This document shows, one piece after another, positions 56,226-64,000 of a DNA stretch of 64,000 nt. How positions within the stretch are numbered: the first letter of the stretch is position 1; each line of letters opens with the position of its first letter. The notes beneath the pieces were generated by a model. It was given only the letters and a program-made list of their open reading frames with translations, did not search any database and was not told where the DNA came from. A program made the translations under genes and the position numbers. Source of the stretch: ZC4RG19 sp017577565 (GTDB lineage: Bacteria > Actinomycetota > Acidimicrobiia > Acidimicrobiales > VFJN01); the NCBI GenBank assembly GCA_047459075.1, contig VSCH01000008.1:20564-84563 (forward strand). Direction: 5' to 3'.

Positions 56226-57575
56226 TCAGCGGTCCAGCCGCTCCAGCGCCTGCAGGTAGCCCTCGGTCCAGGTCGGGAACTGGGCCACCTGGTCGAGGAG
56301 CGTGTCGACCGGCACGCCGGCGCGGACGGCCAGCGCCGCCAGGTGGATCCACTCCCCCGCCTGGGGCGCCACCGCCCACGCGCCGACGAGCACGTCCCGG
56401 TCGGCGTCGGCCAGCACGCCGAGGTGGCCCCGGGGGTCGCGCTCGTAGGTCCAGGGCCGGGAGATGACCTCGGGCAGGTCGACCTCGGCGGCCAGCGTGC
56501 GGATCCCCCGCTCGGCCGCCTGCGCCGCGGTCAGGCCGACGGCGGCGATCTCGGGGTCGCCGAACACCACCCGGGGGACGCCCTCGTAGCGGGCCCGCCG
56601 GTCGCGCCCGAGGATGTTGTCGGCCACGACCCGCCCCTGGTACTTGGCGACGTGGGTGAAGGCGGCGACGCCGGTGACGTCGCCCACGGCCCACAGCCCG
56701 TCCCCCGCCCGGCAGCGGTCGTCGACGGCGACCGCGCCGTCCGCGCGCAGCTCGACGCCGGCCTCCTCGAGGCCCAGGCCCGCGGTGCGCGGCCGGCGCC
56801 CGGTGGCGAGCACGACGACGTCGCCCCGCACCTCGTCCCCGCCGTCCAGCTCGAGCACGGCGTCGTCGCCGTCGCGCCGGGCCCGGCGGGGGCGGGCGCC
56901 GAGGCGGACGTCGACGCCCGCCTCGCCGAGGTGGTCGGCGGCCAGGGCGCCCACCCGCGGCTCCTCCCGCCGCAGCAGGCGATCGCTGCGCTGGACCACG
57001 GTGACGGCCACGCCGAAGCGGGCGAGGAACAGGGCGGTCTCCACCGCGACGGCGCTGCCGCCGACGACGACGGCCCGGGCGGGCAGCTCGGCGGCGGCGT
57101 GGACGTCGCGGCTGGTCCAGTGGGGCACGCCGTCGAGGCCCTCGATCGGGGGCACGACCGGCTCGGACCCGGTCGCCACGACGACGTGCTCGGCGACCAG
57201 CTCGCGGTCGCCGACGCGCACCCGGCCGGGGCCGGCCAGGCGGGCGGCGCCCTTCACGACCTCGGCGCCCTGCGACCGGTAGCCCTCGACCTGGGCCGTG
57301 TCGTCGAGGTGGCGGACCATCTCGTCGCGGTAGGCCCGCACCGGCTCCCAGGCCAGCCGGGCGGCGCTGACGCCGTCGACCCGGGCCGCCTCGCTGACGA
57401 CCTCGGGCGCCCGCAGCACGGTCTTCGACGGGATGCACGCCCAGTAGGCGCACTCGCCGCCGATCAGCTCGCGCTCGACGACGGCCACCCGCCGGCCCGC
57501 GTCGAGGAGCCGCCCGGCGACGACCTCGCCGCCGGGCCCCATCCCGACGACCACGGCATCGAAGGTCTCGGCCAC
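56226..57575 (-). CDS. pyridine nucleotide-disulfide oxidoreductase family flavoprotein
   Basis: A 449-aa FAD/NAD(P) protein related to dihydrolipoamide dehydrogenase and mercuric reductase. It has FAD motif VVVGMGPGGEVVAGRL, redox Cys pair in GGECAYWACIPSKT, NAD(P) motif VVVGGSAVAVETALFLARFG and the second FAD segment LWAVGDVTGVAAFTHVA. At the C-terminal dimer interface the usual His-Pro-T-x-x-Glu reads FPTWTE, so the catalytic His is Phe. It may thus reduce quinones or other acceptors rather than disulfides. GTG at 57575. Convergent with the DAC-like gene. Confidence 0.88.
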   Translation of the reverse strand: MAETFDAVVVGMGPGGEVVAGRLLDAGRRVAVVERELIGGECAYWACIPSKTVLRAPEVVSEAARVDGVSAARLAWEPVRAYRDEMVRHLDDTAQVEGYRSQGAEVVKGAARLAGPGRVRVGDRELVAEHVVVATGSEPVVPPIEGLDGVPHWTSRDVHAAAELPARAVVVGGSAVAVETALFLARFGVAVTVVQRSDRLLRREEPRVGALAADHLGEAGVDVRLGARPRRARRDGDDAVLELDGGDEVRGDVVVLATGRRPRTAGLGLEEAGVELRADGAVAVDDRCRAGDGLWAVGDVTGVAAFTHVAKYQGRVVADNILGRDRRARYEGVPRVVFGDPEIAAVGLTAAQAAERGIRTLAAEVDLPEVISRPWTYERDPRGHLGVLADADRDVLVGAWAVAPQAGEWIHLAALAVRAGVPVDTLLDQVAQFPTWTEGYLQALERLDR

Positions 57576-57628
57576 GGACGGAACGTACCCGGCGACCGGG
57601 CGGCGGGGCGGGATCCCCGCCCCCCGGC

Positions 57629-58309
57629 TCAGCACCAGATGGCGACGAGCCGGCCGCCGGCCTCCTCGGGCGGGTCGGGGAAGGTGCGGGCCGTGCCGGC
57701 GGCGATGCGGCGCGCCGACCAGGCGACCGCGGTGGCGTCGACCACGTCGTCGGCCGGCACGCCGTCGGCGCCCGGCAGCTCGTCGGGCAGGGCGAGGCCG
57801 GCGCCCGCCAGCAGCCGGCGCCGCAGCATCAGGCCGTTCCAGCTCTTCTTCGACCACGGGAGGGGCGCGCCGGCCAGCTCGCGGAAGGTCACCTCGGGGT
57901 GGACCTCGTGGACCCGGTCGTCGCCGGCGGCGAGGTCGGCGGCCTCGAGCATCTTCGGCCCCAGGGACCAGGCCTGGCGGGACAGGCGGGGCGCGCCCCG
58001 GGCCGCGAGCGCGGCGTTGGCCTCGGCGTAGGGCGCGGCGAGGACGTCGAGGGGCGGCGGCGAGAAGATGCTCGCCGCCCGGGGTCCGACGAAGGCCCGG
58101 GCCGCGGCCTCGGCCCGCCGGACGCCGCCGGGCACGTCGCCGATCGGGATGTCGACGCCGACGACGTCGACCGGCTCGGCCCAGGCGACGATCTCGGCCA
58201 GCGCGCCGGTGCGGGCCCCGACGACGCCGCCGTCGTCGACCAGGACGCCGACCCAGCCGTGGCGGCCGGCGGCGTCGACGCCCACCACGCGCCCCGATGC
58301 CGCACGCAC
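57629..58309 (-). CDS. DUF429-family protein
   Basis: A 226-aa predicted RNase-H-like nuclease-fold protein: VVGVDAAGRHGWVGVLVDD at the start, VDIPIGDVPGG, then RQAWSLGPKMLEA, VHEVHPEVTFRELAG and a C-terminal DDVVDATAVAWSARR, all typical DUF429 motifs with acidic residues placed as in RNase H-like folds. Function unknown. GTG at 58309 is the start nearest the first strand; no signal peptide. 53 bp upstream of the flavoprotein gene on the same strand. Confidence 0.85.
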   Translation of the reverse strand: MRAASGRVVGVDAAGRHGWVGVLVDDGGVVGARTGALAEIVAWAEPVDVVGVDIPIGDVPGGVRRAEAAARAFVGPRAASIFSPPPLDVLAAPYAEANAALAARGAPRLSRQAWSLGPKMLEAADLAAGDDRVHEVHPEVTFRELAGAPLPWSKKSWNGLMLRRRLLAGAGLALPDELPGADGVPADDVVDATAVAWSARRIAAGTARTFPDPPEEAGGRLVAIWC

Positions 58310-58386
58310 GGCGGGGACGCTAGCGGCGCCGGTGGCCGGCGCCGGCGCCCCGTGCCACACTGGGTTTTGTCACGTATCCGCTAGAA

Positions 58387-58402
58387 GAAACGGAGAAGTT
58401 TC
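58387..58402. promoter_or_regulatory. inverted repeat before the small membrane protein gene
   Basis: GAAAC (58387-58391), 6 bp, GTTTC (58398-58402), ending 1 bp before the ATG at 58404 and just after the AT-rich TTTTGTCACGTATCCGCTAG. It could be an operator or part of the ribosome-binding region; the regulator is unknown. Confidence 0.35.
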
Positions 58403-58403
58403 G

Positions 58404-58691
58404 ATGGTGGACACCGCCGCGACCCCGGCTCCTCCCGCCAGCGACGCCCCCGGCGGTGCCCCGCCCGCCGGCGCCGCCGCCCGCCGGACGCCGAACGTGA
58501 AGCGCAGCGCCATCGTCGGCGCCCTCGTCGGCTTCACCGTGGCCACGACGGGCGTCGGCGTCAGCCTCCTGCTCGACGGCATGGACGCCGTCCAGGCCTT
58601 CGGCGTCGGCACGTTCGTCGGCGTCTGGGGCGGCCTCGGCTTCGGCGTCATGATGGGCGCCACCATCCCGCTCGCCCGCGACCCGGGCTAG
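58404..58691 (+). CDS. small membrane protein (95 aa)
   Basis: ATG at 58404. A Pro/Ala-rich cytoplasmic N-terminus (about 30 residues) and a basic RRTPNVKR patch come before two hydrophobic segments (about 37-55, SAIVGALVGFTVATTGVGVSL, and 64-88, FGVGTFVGVWGGLGFGVMMG) joined by a short LLDGMDAVQ turn. A Gly-rich helical hairpin in the membrane. No known family is recognised. Followed 60 bp later by the regulator gene. Confidence 0.7.
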   Translation: MVDTAATPAPPASDAPGGAPPAGAAARRTPNVKRSAIVGALVGFTVATTGVGVSLLLDGMDAVQAFGVGTFVGVWGGLGFGVMMGATIPLARDPG

Positions 58692-58751
58692 GACGTGCCG
58701 GCCGCGGGTGTCGGGCAGACTGGTGACCGACACCCGCGCCCCAGAGCAGCC

Positions 58752-59474
58752 ATGGCACCCGCGTCGCTCCAGGAACAGGCCCGAGCGCTCGGCGACCCGA
58801 CGCGCCACGCCATCTTCCGGCTCATCGCGGGCGCCGACCACCCCGTCGGCATCGCCGAGATCAACGAGCACCTCCCGCTCAACCACAACGCCATCCGCCA
58901 GCACGTGGCCAAGCTCGTCGCCGCGGGCCTCGTCGTCGAGTCCCGGGCCCGCCCGACCGGCCGGGGCCGCCCCCGCCTCGTCTACGAGATCAACCCGGCG
59001 GCCGCCGGCCGCTGGGACACGAGCGGCCCCTACGAACGGCTGAGCCGCCTGCTGCTCGAGATCATCCGCACCGGCCGCGACGCCGAGGAGGTCGGCCGGC
59101 TCGCCGCCGACGAGTTCCGGGTCCCCACCCCGTCCGGCGACGTCGTCGCCGACGTCACCGCCGCCATGGCCCGCCAGGGCTTCGAGCCCGAGGTGCGGCC
59201 GCTGGACGACGGCGCCGAGATCGTCCTGCACGCCTGCCCGTTCGCCTCGGCCGCGGCGGCCGACCGGTCCACCGTGTGCGCCGTGCACCTGGGCATCGCC
59301 GAAGGCCTGGCCGGCGACGGCGAGGCGACGGTCACCGAGCTCGTCGCCTACGACCCCCGGGCGGCCGACTGCCGGCTCCGCATCCGGGTGCGCCCGAACG
59401 GGCCCACGGGGGGCGGCGGCGACGGGCCGACCACCGCCGCCCTCACCCTGCGCGGCCCGGCCGGCACCCGCTGA
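58752..59474 (+). CDS. SufR-like helix-turn-helix regulator
   Basis: A 240-aa regulator: winged helix at residues about 8-75 (GDPTRHAIFRLIAGADH, IRQHVAKLVAAGLVVESR, GRGRPRLVYEI) and a C-terminal domain with CPF...VC-x2-H (Cys162, Cys176, His179), the cysteine pattern of the COG2345/SufR group, some of which sense an Fe-S cluster. ATG at 58752. No suf genes are nearby. It may regulate its neighbours, the small membrane protein and the SARP gene. Confidence 0.82.
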   Translation: MAPASLQEQARALGDPTRHAIFRLIAGADHPVGIAEINEHLPLNHNAIRQHVAKLVAAGLVVESRARPTGRGRPRLVYEINPAAAGRWDTSGPYERLSRLLLEIIRTGRDAEEVGRLAADEFRVPTPSGDVVADVTAAMARQGFEPEVRPLDDGAEIVLHACPFASAAAADRSTVCAVHLGIAEGLAGDGEATVTELVAYDPRAADCRLRIRVRPNGPTGGGGDGPTTAALTLRGPAGTR

Positions 59475-59481
59475 CCCCACG

Positions 59482-59501
59482 GGCGGGCGCGATCGCCCGC
59501 C
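59482..59501. terminator. 20-bp perfect palindrome between regulator and SARP gene
   Basis: GGCGGGCG-CGAT-CGCCCGCC, 7 bp after the stop of the SufR-like gene and 18 bp before the SARP GTG. A terminator or an operator for the SARP gene. Confidence 0.5.
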
Positions 59502-59519
59502 ACCCGCCAGACTGGAGGG

Positions 59520-62417
59520 GTGACCGAGGGCGGCGGTGCGCGGGTGCTCGTCGAGGTGCTCGGCCCGCTGCGCGCGGTCGCCGGCGGACGGGACGTCACG
59601 CCGCCCGGGCCGCTGCAGCGGCGGCTGCTCGCCCTCCTCGTCCTCCGGCGGGGCCACGTCGTGCCCGCCGAGGTGGCGATCGAGGCCCTGTGGCCCGCCG
59701 GCCCGCCGCGCGACCCGACCGGCGCCCTGCACAACCACGTGTCCCGGCTTCGCGGGTGCCTGCCGCCCGGGCTGGTCGCCTCGGCCGCGGACGGCTACCG
59801 GCTCGACCCCGGCGACGTCGAGGTCGACGGCGACCGGCTGGCCGCGCTGGTCGCGGCCGGCGCCCCCACCGCCGCCGACCTCGCCGAGCTGGGCGCGGTC
59901 CTCGCCCGGTGGCACGGCCCCGCCTACCCCGAGCTCGACCACCTCGACGACGCCCGGGCCGAGGCGGCCCGGCTGGAGGAGCTGCGCACCCGGGCCCGCG
60001 AGCTGCGGGCCGAGCGGCGCCTCGCCGAGGGGACCGCGGACGGCGTCGTGGCCGAGCTGACCGCGCTGTGCGACGCCGAGCCGCTGCGGGAGCGGCCCCG
60101 GGCGCTGCTCATGACCGCCCTGGCCGCGGCCGGCCGGCGGGCCGACGCCCTGCGGGTCTTCGACGACTTCCGGCGCCGCCTGGGCGACGAGCTGGGCATC
60201 GAGCCGTCCCCGGCGCTGGTCGCCCAGCACCGGGGCCTGCTGGTCGGCGCGCCGGCCCCAGCGGTCGCGGCGGTCGCGGCGACCCCGGCGTCCCCCTCCG
60301 CCGCCCCGGCAGCGCTCCGCCGCCTGCCCGTGCCGCCGACCTCGCTCGTCGGGCGCGACGAGCTCGCCGCCGACGTGTGCGACCTGGCCGGCGAGCGCCG
60401 GGCCGTGACGCTCGTCGGACCGGGCGGCGTGGGCAAGACCCGCGTGCTGCTCGAGGTCGGCCGGCGGCTCCAGGAGGCCCGGCCCGAGCGGCCCGTCGTG
60501 CTGTGCGAGCTGGCCACGGCGGACGCCCGCTCGGCCGTCAACGTCGTGGCCGCGGCGCTGGGGGTCGACGCCCGCCCCGGCGTCCCCCTCGCCGACCAGG
60601 TCGCGCTCGTGCTCGGCGAGGCACCGCTCGTGCTGCTGGCCGACAACTGCGAGCACGTGCTGGACGCCGTGGCCGGGCTGCTCGAGCACCTGCTCGCCCG
60701 CTGCCCGCGGCTGACGGTGGTGGCCACCAGCCGCGAGCGCCTGCGGGTTCCCGGCGAGCACGTCTACCCGGTGCCGGCGCTGCCGGTCGACGGGGGCGAC
60801 GCCCCGGCCGTGCGGCTGTTCGTCGAGCGGGCCCGGGCCGCGGTGCCCGGCTTCGCGCCCGACCGGGGCGAGCTGGTCACGATCGCCGAGATCGCCCGGC
60901 GGCTCGACGGGCTGCCGCTCGCCATCGAGCTGGCGGCCGCCCGCCTCCACACCCACGACCTGGCGGAGGTGGCCGCCGCGCTCGACCACCGCTTCGCCCT
61001 GCTCACCTCCGGCAGCCGCAGCTCGCCCCGGCACGCCTCGCTGGCCGCCGCGGTGTCCTGGTCGTACGGCCTGCTCGATGTGGGGCTGCAGCGGGTGTTC
61101 CGGGCGCTGTCGGCCTTCGCCGGGCCGTTCCGGGCCGCGGACGCCGCCGCGGTCTGCGACCTCGACGCCGACACCGCCGACGCCGCGCTGGCCCAGCTCG
61201 TCGAGCGGTCGCTGGTCGTGCGGACGGACGACCACCGCTTCGCCCTGCTGGAGACCCTGCGGGCGTTCGCCGCCGAGCAGCTGGCCCGGGCCGGCGAGCG
61301 GGACGCCGTGCGCGACCGCCACGCCCGCCGCCTCGTCGCCTGGGCCGCCGACGCCGACCGGCGCCTCACGGTGCCCGGCGAGCGGGTCATCGACGAGATC
61401 GACGCCGCGCTGCCGGAGCTGCACGTGGCGCTGACCTGGCTCGTCGAGCAGGGCGAGGTCGAGCGGGCCGGCCGCCTGGTCGAGGCGCTGCGCCTCTACG
61501 CCCTGCTGCGCCTCCGGCCCGACGTGCTGGCCTGGGCCGAGAAGGTCACCCCCCTCGACCCCGACGACCGCAGCCCCGTCGCCCCGCTGCTGTGGGTGTC
61601 GGCGGCCTACGCCACCTGGATGGCCGGTGACGTCGCGGAGCACGGGCGGCGCGTCGCCCGGGCCCGGGCCGCGGCCGAGCGGGCCGGGCTCCCCGTGCCC
61701 GCCCCGGTGGCCACCGGGCTCGGGAACCACGAGCTGTTCGAGGGCCGCCTCGACGCCGCCGTCCGCTGGTACGAGAACTCCGTCGCGGCGGCCGCCGACG
61801 AGCCGGGGACCCGGCTCCTCGCCCGGGCCACCGGGGTGCTGGCCCGCGCCTACGCGGACGACCCCACCGCCACCGACCACGCCGAGGCGCTGCTCGCCGA
61901 GGTCGGCGACGACGCCACCCCGCTCGGGGCCTACGCCTGGTACTGCGCGGGCGAGGCCGACCTCGCCGCCGACCGGGCCCGGGCCCGCCGGCGCTACGAG
62001 CGGGCCGTCGAGCTGGCCCGCCGCACCGGTGCCGCCTTCGTCACCGGCCTGGCCGGCGCGGCGGCCGCGTCGATCGACGCCCGCGACGGCGACCCGGACG
62101 CGGCGGCCCGGGCCTTCCGGGGCCTGATCGACCACTGGCGGCGCGCGGGGATGTGGGCCACGCAGTGGACGATGCTGCGGGCGATCGCCGGCCTGCTCGC
62201 CCGGCAGGGCAAGCACGAGGACGCCGCCGTGCTGGTCGGCGCCGTCCGGGCCACCGACGCCGGGCACCGCATCTTCGGGGCCGACCAGGCGGCGCTCGAC
62301 GAGCTCGACCGGCTCCTGCGGGCCGTGCTCGGTGACGAGGCCTACGCGGCCGCGCGCGCCCGCGGCGCGCGGCTCGACGGCGATGCCGCCGCCGAGCTCG
62401 CGCGCCGGGCCCTGTGA
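59520..62417 (+). CDS. SARP/AfsR-type transcriptional regulator with NTPase and TPR-like domains
   Basis: A 965-aa regulator. Residues 8-95 are an OmpR-like DNA-binding domain (ALWPAGPPRDPTGALHNHVSRLR); 100-245 are a bacterial transcriptional activation domain ending LGIEPSPALVAQHRGLL. A P/A linker (246-270) follows. The STAND/NB-ARC-like ATPase has Walker A GPGGVGKT (300-307), VLLADNCEHV (Walker B-like) and RRLDGLPLAIELAAARL. After about residue 610 TPR-like helices follow. Such proteins activate secondary-metabolism or developmental genes when a ligand triggers ATP-dependent switching. GTG at 59520 with GGAGGGG adjacent. The target is unknown. Confidence 0.93.
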   Translation: MTEGGGARVLVEVLGPLRAVAGGRDVTPPGPLQRRLLALLVLRRGHVVPAEVAIEALWPAGPPRDPTGALHNHVSRLRGCLPPGLVASAADGYRLDPGDVEVDGDRLAALVAAGAPTAADLAELGAVLARWHGPAYPELDHLDDARAEAARLEELRTRARELRAERRLAEGTADGVVAELTALCDAEPLRERPRALLMTALAAAGRRADALRVFDDFRRRLGDELGIEPSPALVAQHRGLLVGAPAPAVAAVAATPASPSAAPAALRRLPVPPTSLVGRDELAADVCDLAGERRAVTLVGPGGVGKTRVLLEVGRRLQEARPERPVVLCELATADARSAVNVVAAALGVDARPGVPLADQVALVLGEAPLVLLADNCEHVLDAVAGLLEHLLARCPRLTVVATSRERLRVPGEHVYPVPALPVDGGDAPAVRLFVERARAAVPGFAPDRGELVTIAEIARRLDGLPLAIELAAARLHTHDLAEVAAALDHRFALLTSGSRSSPRHASLAAAVSWSYGLLDVGLQRVFRALSAFAGPFRAADAAAVCDLDADTADAALAQLVERSLVVRTDDHRFALLETLRAFAAEQLARAGERDAVRDRHARRLVAWAADADRRLTVPGERVIDEIDAALPELHVALTWLVEQGEVERAGRLVEALRLYALLRLRPDVLAWAEKVTPLDPDDRSPVAPLLWVSAAYATWMAGDVAEHGRRVARARAAAERAGLPVPAPVATGLGNHELFEGRLDAAVRWYENSVAAAADEPGTRLLARATGVLARAYADDPTATDHAEALLAEVGDDATPLGAYAWYCAGEADLAADRARARRRYERAVELARRTGAAFVTGLAGAAAASIDARDGDPDAAARAFRGLIDHWRRAGMWATQWTMLRAIAGLLARQGKHEDAAVLVGAVRATDAGHRIFGADQAALDELDRLLRAVLGDEAYAAARARGARLDGDAAAELARRAL

Positions 62418-62437
62418 CACGTCGCCGCACGCGTCAC
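62414..62437. terminator. inverted repeat spanning the convergent stops
   Basis: GTGACACGT (62414-62422) and ACGCGTCAC (62429-62437) pair with one mismatch and include both TGA stops of the SARP and acyl-CoA dehydrogenase genes. Confidence 0.4.
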
Positions 62438-63621
62438 CAGCGAGGTTGCTCCGTGAGGATCCCGAGGGCGGCCTTGCCGACCAGCTCGTGGGTCAGCGCG
62501 TCGTTCGCCGGGTGGAAGCCGCCGCAGCGGACGTCGCGGTAGAGCCGCTCGAGCTCGTTGCCCTTGAACATCCCGGCGCCGCCGGACACGTCGAGGGCGA
62601 TGTCGACGACCCGCTTGGACCGCTCGACGACCGTCCACTTGGTGGCGTAGAGCTTCGGCACCCACTCCTCGCCGTGGTCGACGCCGGCCGACCACTCCTC
62701 GACGAGGCGCTCGAGGATCGCCGCGGCGGCCTCGCGGGCCAGGTACATCTCGGCCACCTGGTGCTGGACCATCGGGTTGTAGGCGTACGCGCCCCGCTCG
62801 ATGGCCACCGAGGTCTTGCGCTTGGCGCCGGACACGGTCAGCTCCAGCGCCCGGTCGGCGACGCCGAGGTAGACGGCGGCGATGAGCGACAGGGCCCACA
62901 TGACCATGAAGGACACGAAGGGCGAGCTGCCGTCGCCGGCGGGGACGACCGCCCCGATGCGCTCGTCGGGGACGAACACGCCGTCGAGGACCGTGTCGTG
63001 GCTCTGGGTGGGGCGCATGCCGAGCGTGTCCCAGGTCTCCTCGACGGTGACGCCGGGGCTCTGCCGGTCGACGAAGGCGTGGACGATCTGCGGGCCGGCC
63101 GGGTCCTCGGCGTCGATGGCGTGGGCGCCGAGCCACCGCCACGCCGGCCCGTTCGAGCCGAACTGCTTGCGGCCGGTGAGCCGGTAGCCGCCCTCGACCC
63201 GCTCGGCCATGCAGGTCGACATGAGCACGGGGACGTCGTTGCCCCGCTCGGCGTGGCCGGCGGCGAACACCTCGCCGGCCGCCGCGGCCTCGAGGATCCA
63301 GCTGCAGGAGGTGTCGCCCGCCCGCTCCAGCTCCATGGCCATGCCCACCCAGTAGTGGTGCATGGTGAGCGAGAGCGCCGTGGCCGGCGCGTAGCGGGCC
63401 AGGCGACGCTGCTCCGCCGCCACGGCGGCGAGGTCGAGCCCCCAGCCGCCGTGGTGGGTCGGCACGGCGGCCAGGAGGTAGCCGGCGTCCCGGAGCTCGG
63501 CGAGGTCCTCCTCGAAGTAGGCGTTGGTGCGGTCGAGCTCGCCGGCCCGGGCCCGGAACCGCTCGAGCATCTCGGTGGGGAGGGCGCGCCCGAGGGTCGT
63601 GTCGGTCGTCGTCGTGGTCAT
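62434..63621 (-). CDS. acyl-CoA dehydrogenase family flavoprotein
   Basis: A 395-aa protein of the acyl-CoA dehydrogenase superfamily. FAD/substrate segments GGYRLTGRKQFGSNGPAW and GMRPTQSHDTVLDGVFVPDE are clear. The end reads DVSGGAGMFKGNELERLYRD, VRCGGFHPANDALTHELVGK, the pattern of the DszC/monooxygenase-like branch rather than the GT-x-E dehydrogenases. It could therefore be a flavin monooxygenase. ATG at 63621 overlaps the stop of the upstream kinase gene (ATGA). Confidence 0.88.
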   Translation of the reverse strand: MTTTTTDTTLGRALPTEMLERFRARAGELDRTNAYFEEDLAELRDAGYLLAAVPTHHGGWGLDLAAVAAEQRRLARYAPATALSLTMHHYWVGMAMELERAGDTSCSWILEAAAAGEVFAAGHAERGNDVPVLMSTCMAERVEGGYRLTGRKQFGSNGPAWRWLGAHAIDAEDPAGPQIVHAFVDRQSPGVTVEETWDTLGMRPTQSHDTVLDGVFVPDERIGAVVPAGDGSSPFVSFMVMWALSLIAAVYLGVADRALELTVSGAKRKTSVAIERGAYAYNPMVQHQVAEMYLAREAAAAILERLVEEWSAGVDHGEEWVPKLYATKWTVVERSKRVVDIALDVSGGAGMFKGNELERLYRDVRCGGFHPANDALTHELVGKAALGILTEQPRW

Positions 63622-64000
63622 GGCGCGACCGTGCGCCCGCGGCCTGTCACGGCGGTCCCGCCGGCTCCCGCGGGCGCCGGCCGGCCGGGAGCCCGTGGGA
63701 GCCGGCCGGGAGGGGCGGGCCCCATCCTCCCCGGCATGCGTGACCCCCGCGCCACCGCGCCGCGCCCCGTGACGGAGAGCGCGGCCGCGGCGTTCGCGTA
63801 GCGCGCGGCCGCGACCGGGTCGTCACCCGCCGCCACCCGCGCCAGGAACGCGCCGTCGAAGCAGTCCCCGGCGCCGGTCGCGTCGACGAGCTCCACCGCG
63901 TGCCCCGGGAGCCTCACCCGGCGTACGGGGTCGGCGACCAGGGCGCCCTCGGCCCCGAGCTTCAGCACGACGACCTTGGCGCCGAGGCGCAGGAGCTCGT
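63618..64000 (-). CDS. PfkB-family carbohydrate/nucleoside kinase, C-terminal part
   Basis: The 3' end of a ribokinase-family gene entering from the right edge. Visible: VVVLKLGAEGALVADP, the anion-hole/catalytic motif DATGAGDCFDGAFLARVAAGDD with the base Asp, and ARYANAAAALSVTGRGAV. Beyond that the frame continues for about 45 low-complexity Pro/Gly/Arg/Ala residues to a stop that overlaps the next gene (ATGA). The normal family end would be near GRGAV, so the tail is odd: either a genuine extension or loss of the original stop. Confidence 0.88.
   Translation of the reverse strand, partial: ELLRLGAKVVVLKLGAEGALVADPVRRVRLPGHAVELVDATGAGDCFDGAFLARVAAGDDPVAAARYANAAAALSVTGRGAVARGSRMPGRMGPAPPGRLPRAPGRPAPAGAGGTAVTGRGRTVAP

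Noticed and set aside
58320..62420. 1366-codon minus-strand open frame opposite the SARP and SufR-like genes
   Set aside because: Product is Gly/Val/Arg/Pro repeats without any domain; the plus strand holds well-supported proteins.
1..64000. CRISPR arrays, tRNA or rRNA genes, prophage or integrase
   Set aside because: No regularly spaced repeats, no tRNA-like cloverleaf or CCA ends and no integrase were seen when reading the gaps; nearly all gaps are under 180 bp. A tRNAscan or covariance search would be needed to exclude a missed tRNA.

Overview
The window is very GC-rich DNA with genes packed on both strands, stop codons mostly TGA, many GTG starts and many 4-nt stop/start overlaps. Together with actinobacterial gene types (SARP/AfsR-type regulator, phosphoribosyltransferase-hydrolase fusion, P450 with a CxxHxxC ferredoxin, KshA-like Rieske oxygenase, ZTP riboswitch on glyA) this points to a high-GC actinobacterium. 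An Acidimicrobiia-like lineage is my guess, not something shown here. I saw no rRNA, tRNA, phage, transposase or CRISPR array. Both edges cut a gene: an ABC exporter on the left and a PfkB-family kinase on the right.

0-25 kb is mostly housekeeping and stress functions: a possible leader mini-gene beside a 49-bp palindrome; a TetR-ferredoxin-P450 operon; cupin; putA; an Old-Yellow-Enzyme-type oxidoreductase divergent from an ArsR-ArsC fusion; glyA under a ZTP riboswitch; cobQ; two cation/proton antiporters, a Ca/cation exchanger and a universal stress protein; treZ; and rtcB RNA ligase facing its activator archease.

25-55 kb is one large accessory catabolic region. A nine-gene minus-strand operon (34.6 to 25.1 kb, genes overlapping by 4 nt or nearly abutting) runs: solute-binding-like protein, NIPSNAP-like protein, MaoC-type dehydratase, crotonase, acyl-CoA dehydrogenase, two tandem crotonases, acyl-CoA ligase, SDR. 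Upstream of it lie a branched-chain-amino-acid-type ABC importer (LivG plus a single LivH-LivM-LivF fusion), an LLM-class flavin monooxygenase and an amidohydrolase. 40-55 kb adds a P450, a CaiB-type CoA-transferase, an acetoacetate-decarboxylase-like enzyme, an SDR, a Rieske oxygenase, two more amidohydrolases, a degraded ThDP enzyme, a secreted solute-binding lipoprotein, another crotonase, and four regulators (two paralogous GntR, two TetR).

Short AT-rich operator-like motifs tie these genes together: one GntR-type motif at four promoters, one TetR-type motif at the two solute-binding genes, and one promoter element shared by the decarboxylase-like and amidohydrolase operons. The simplest reading is uptake of an organic acid or ring compound, oxygenation by P450/Rieske/LLM enzymes, CoA activation and beta-oxidation-like degradation. 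The substrate cannot be told from sequence.

55-64 kb holds a diadenylate-cyclase-like protein with an altered active-site motif, a pyridine-nucleotide-disulfide-oxidoreductase-like flavoprotein lacking the catalytic His, a DUF429 protein, a SufR-like regulator, a 965-aa SARP regulator, another acyl-CoA dehydrogenase and the cut PfkB kinase.
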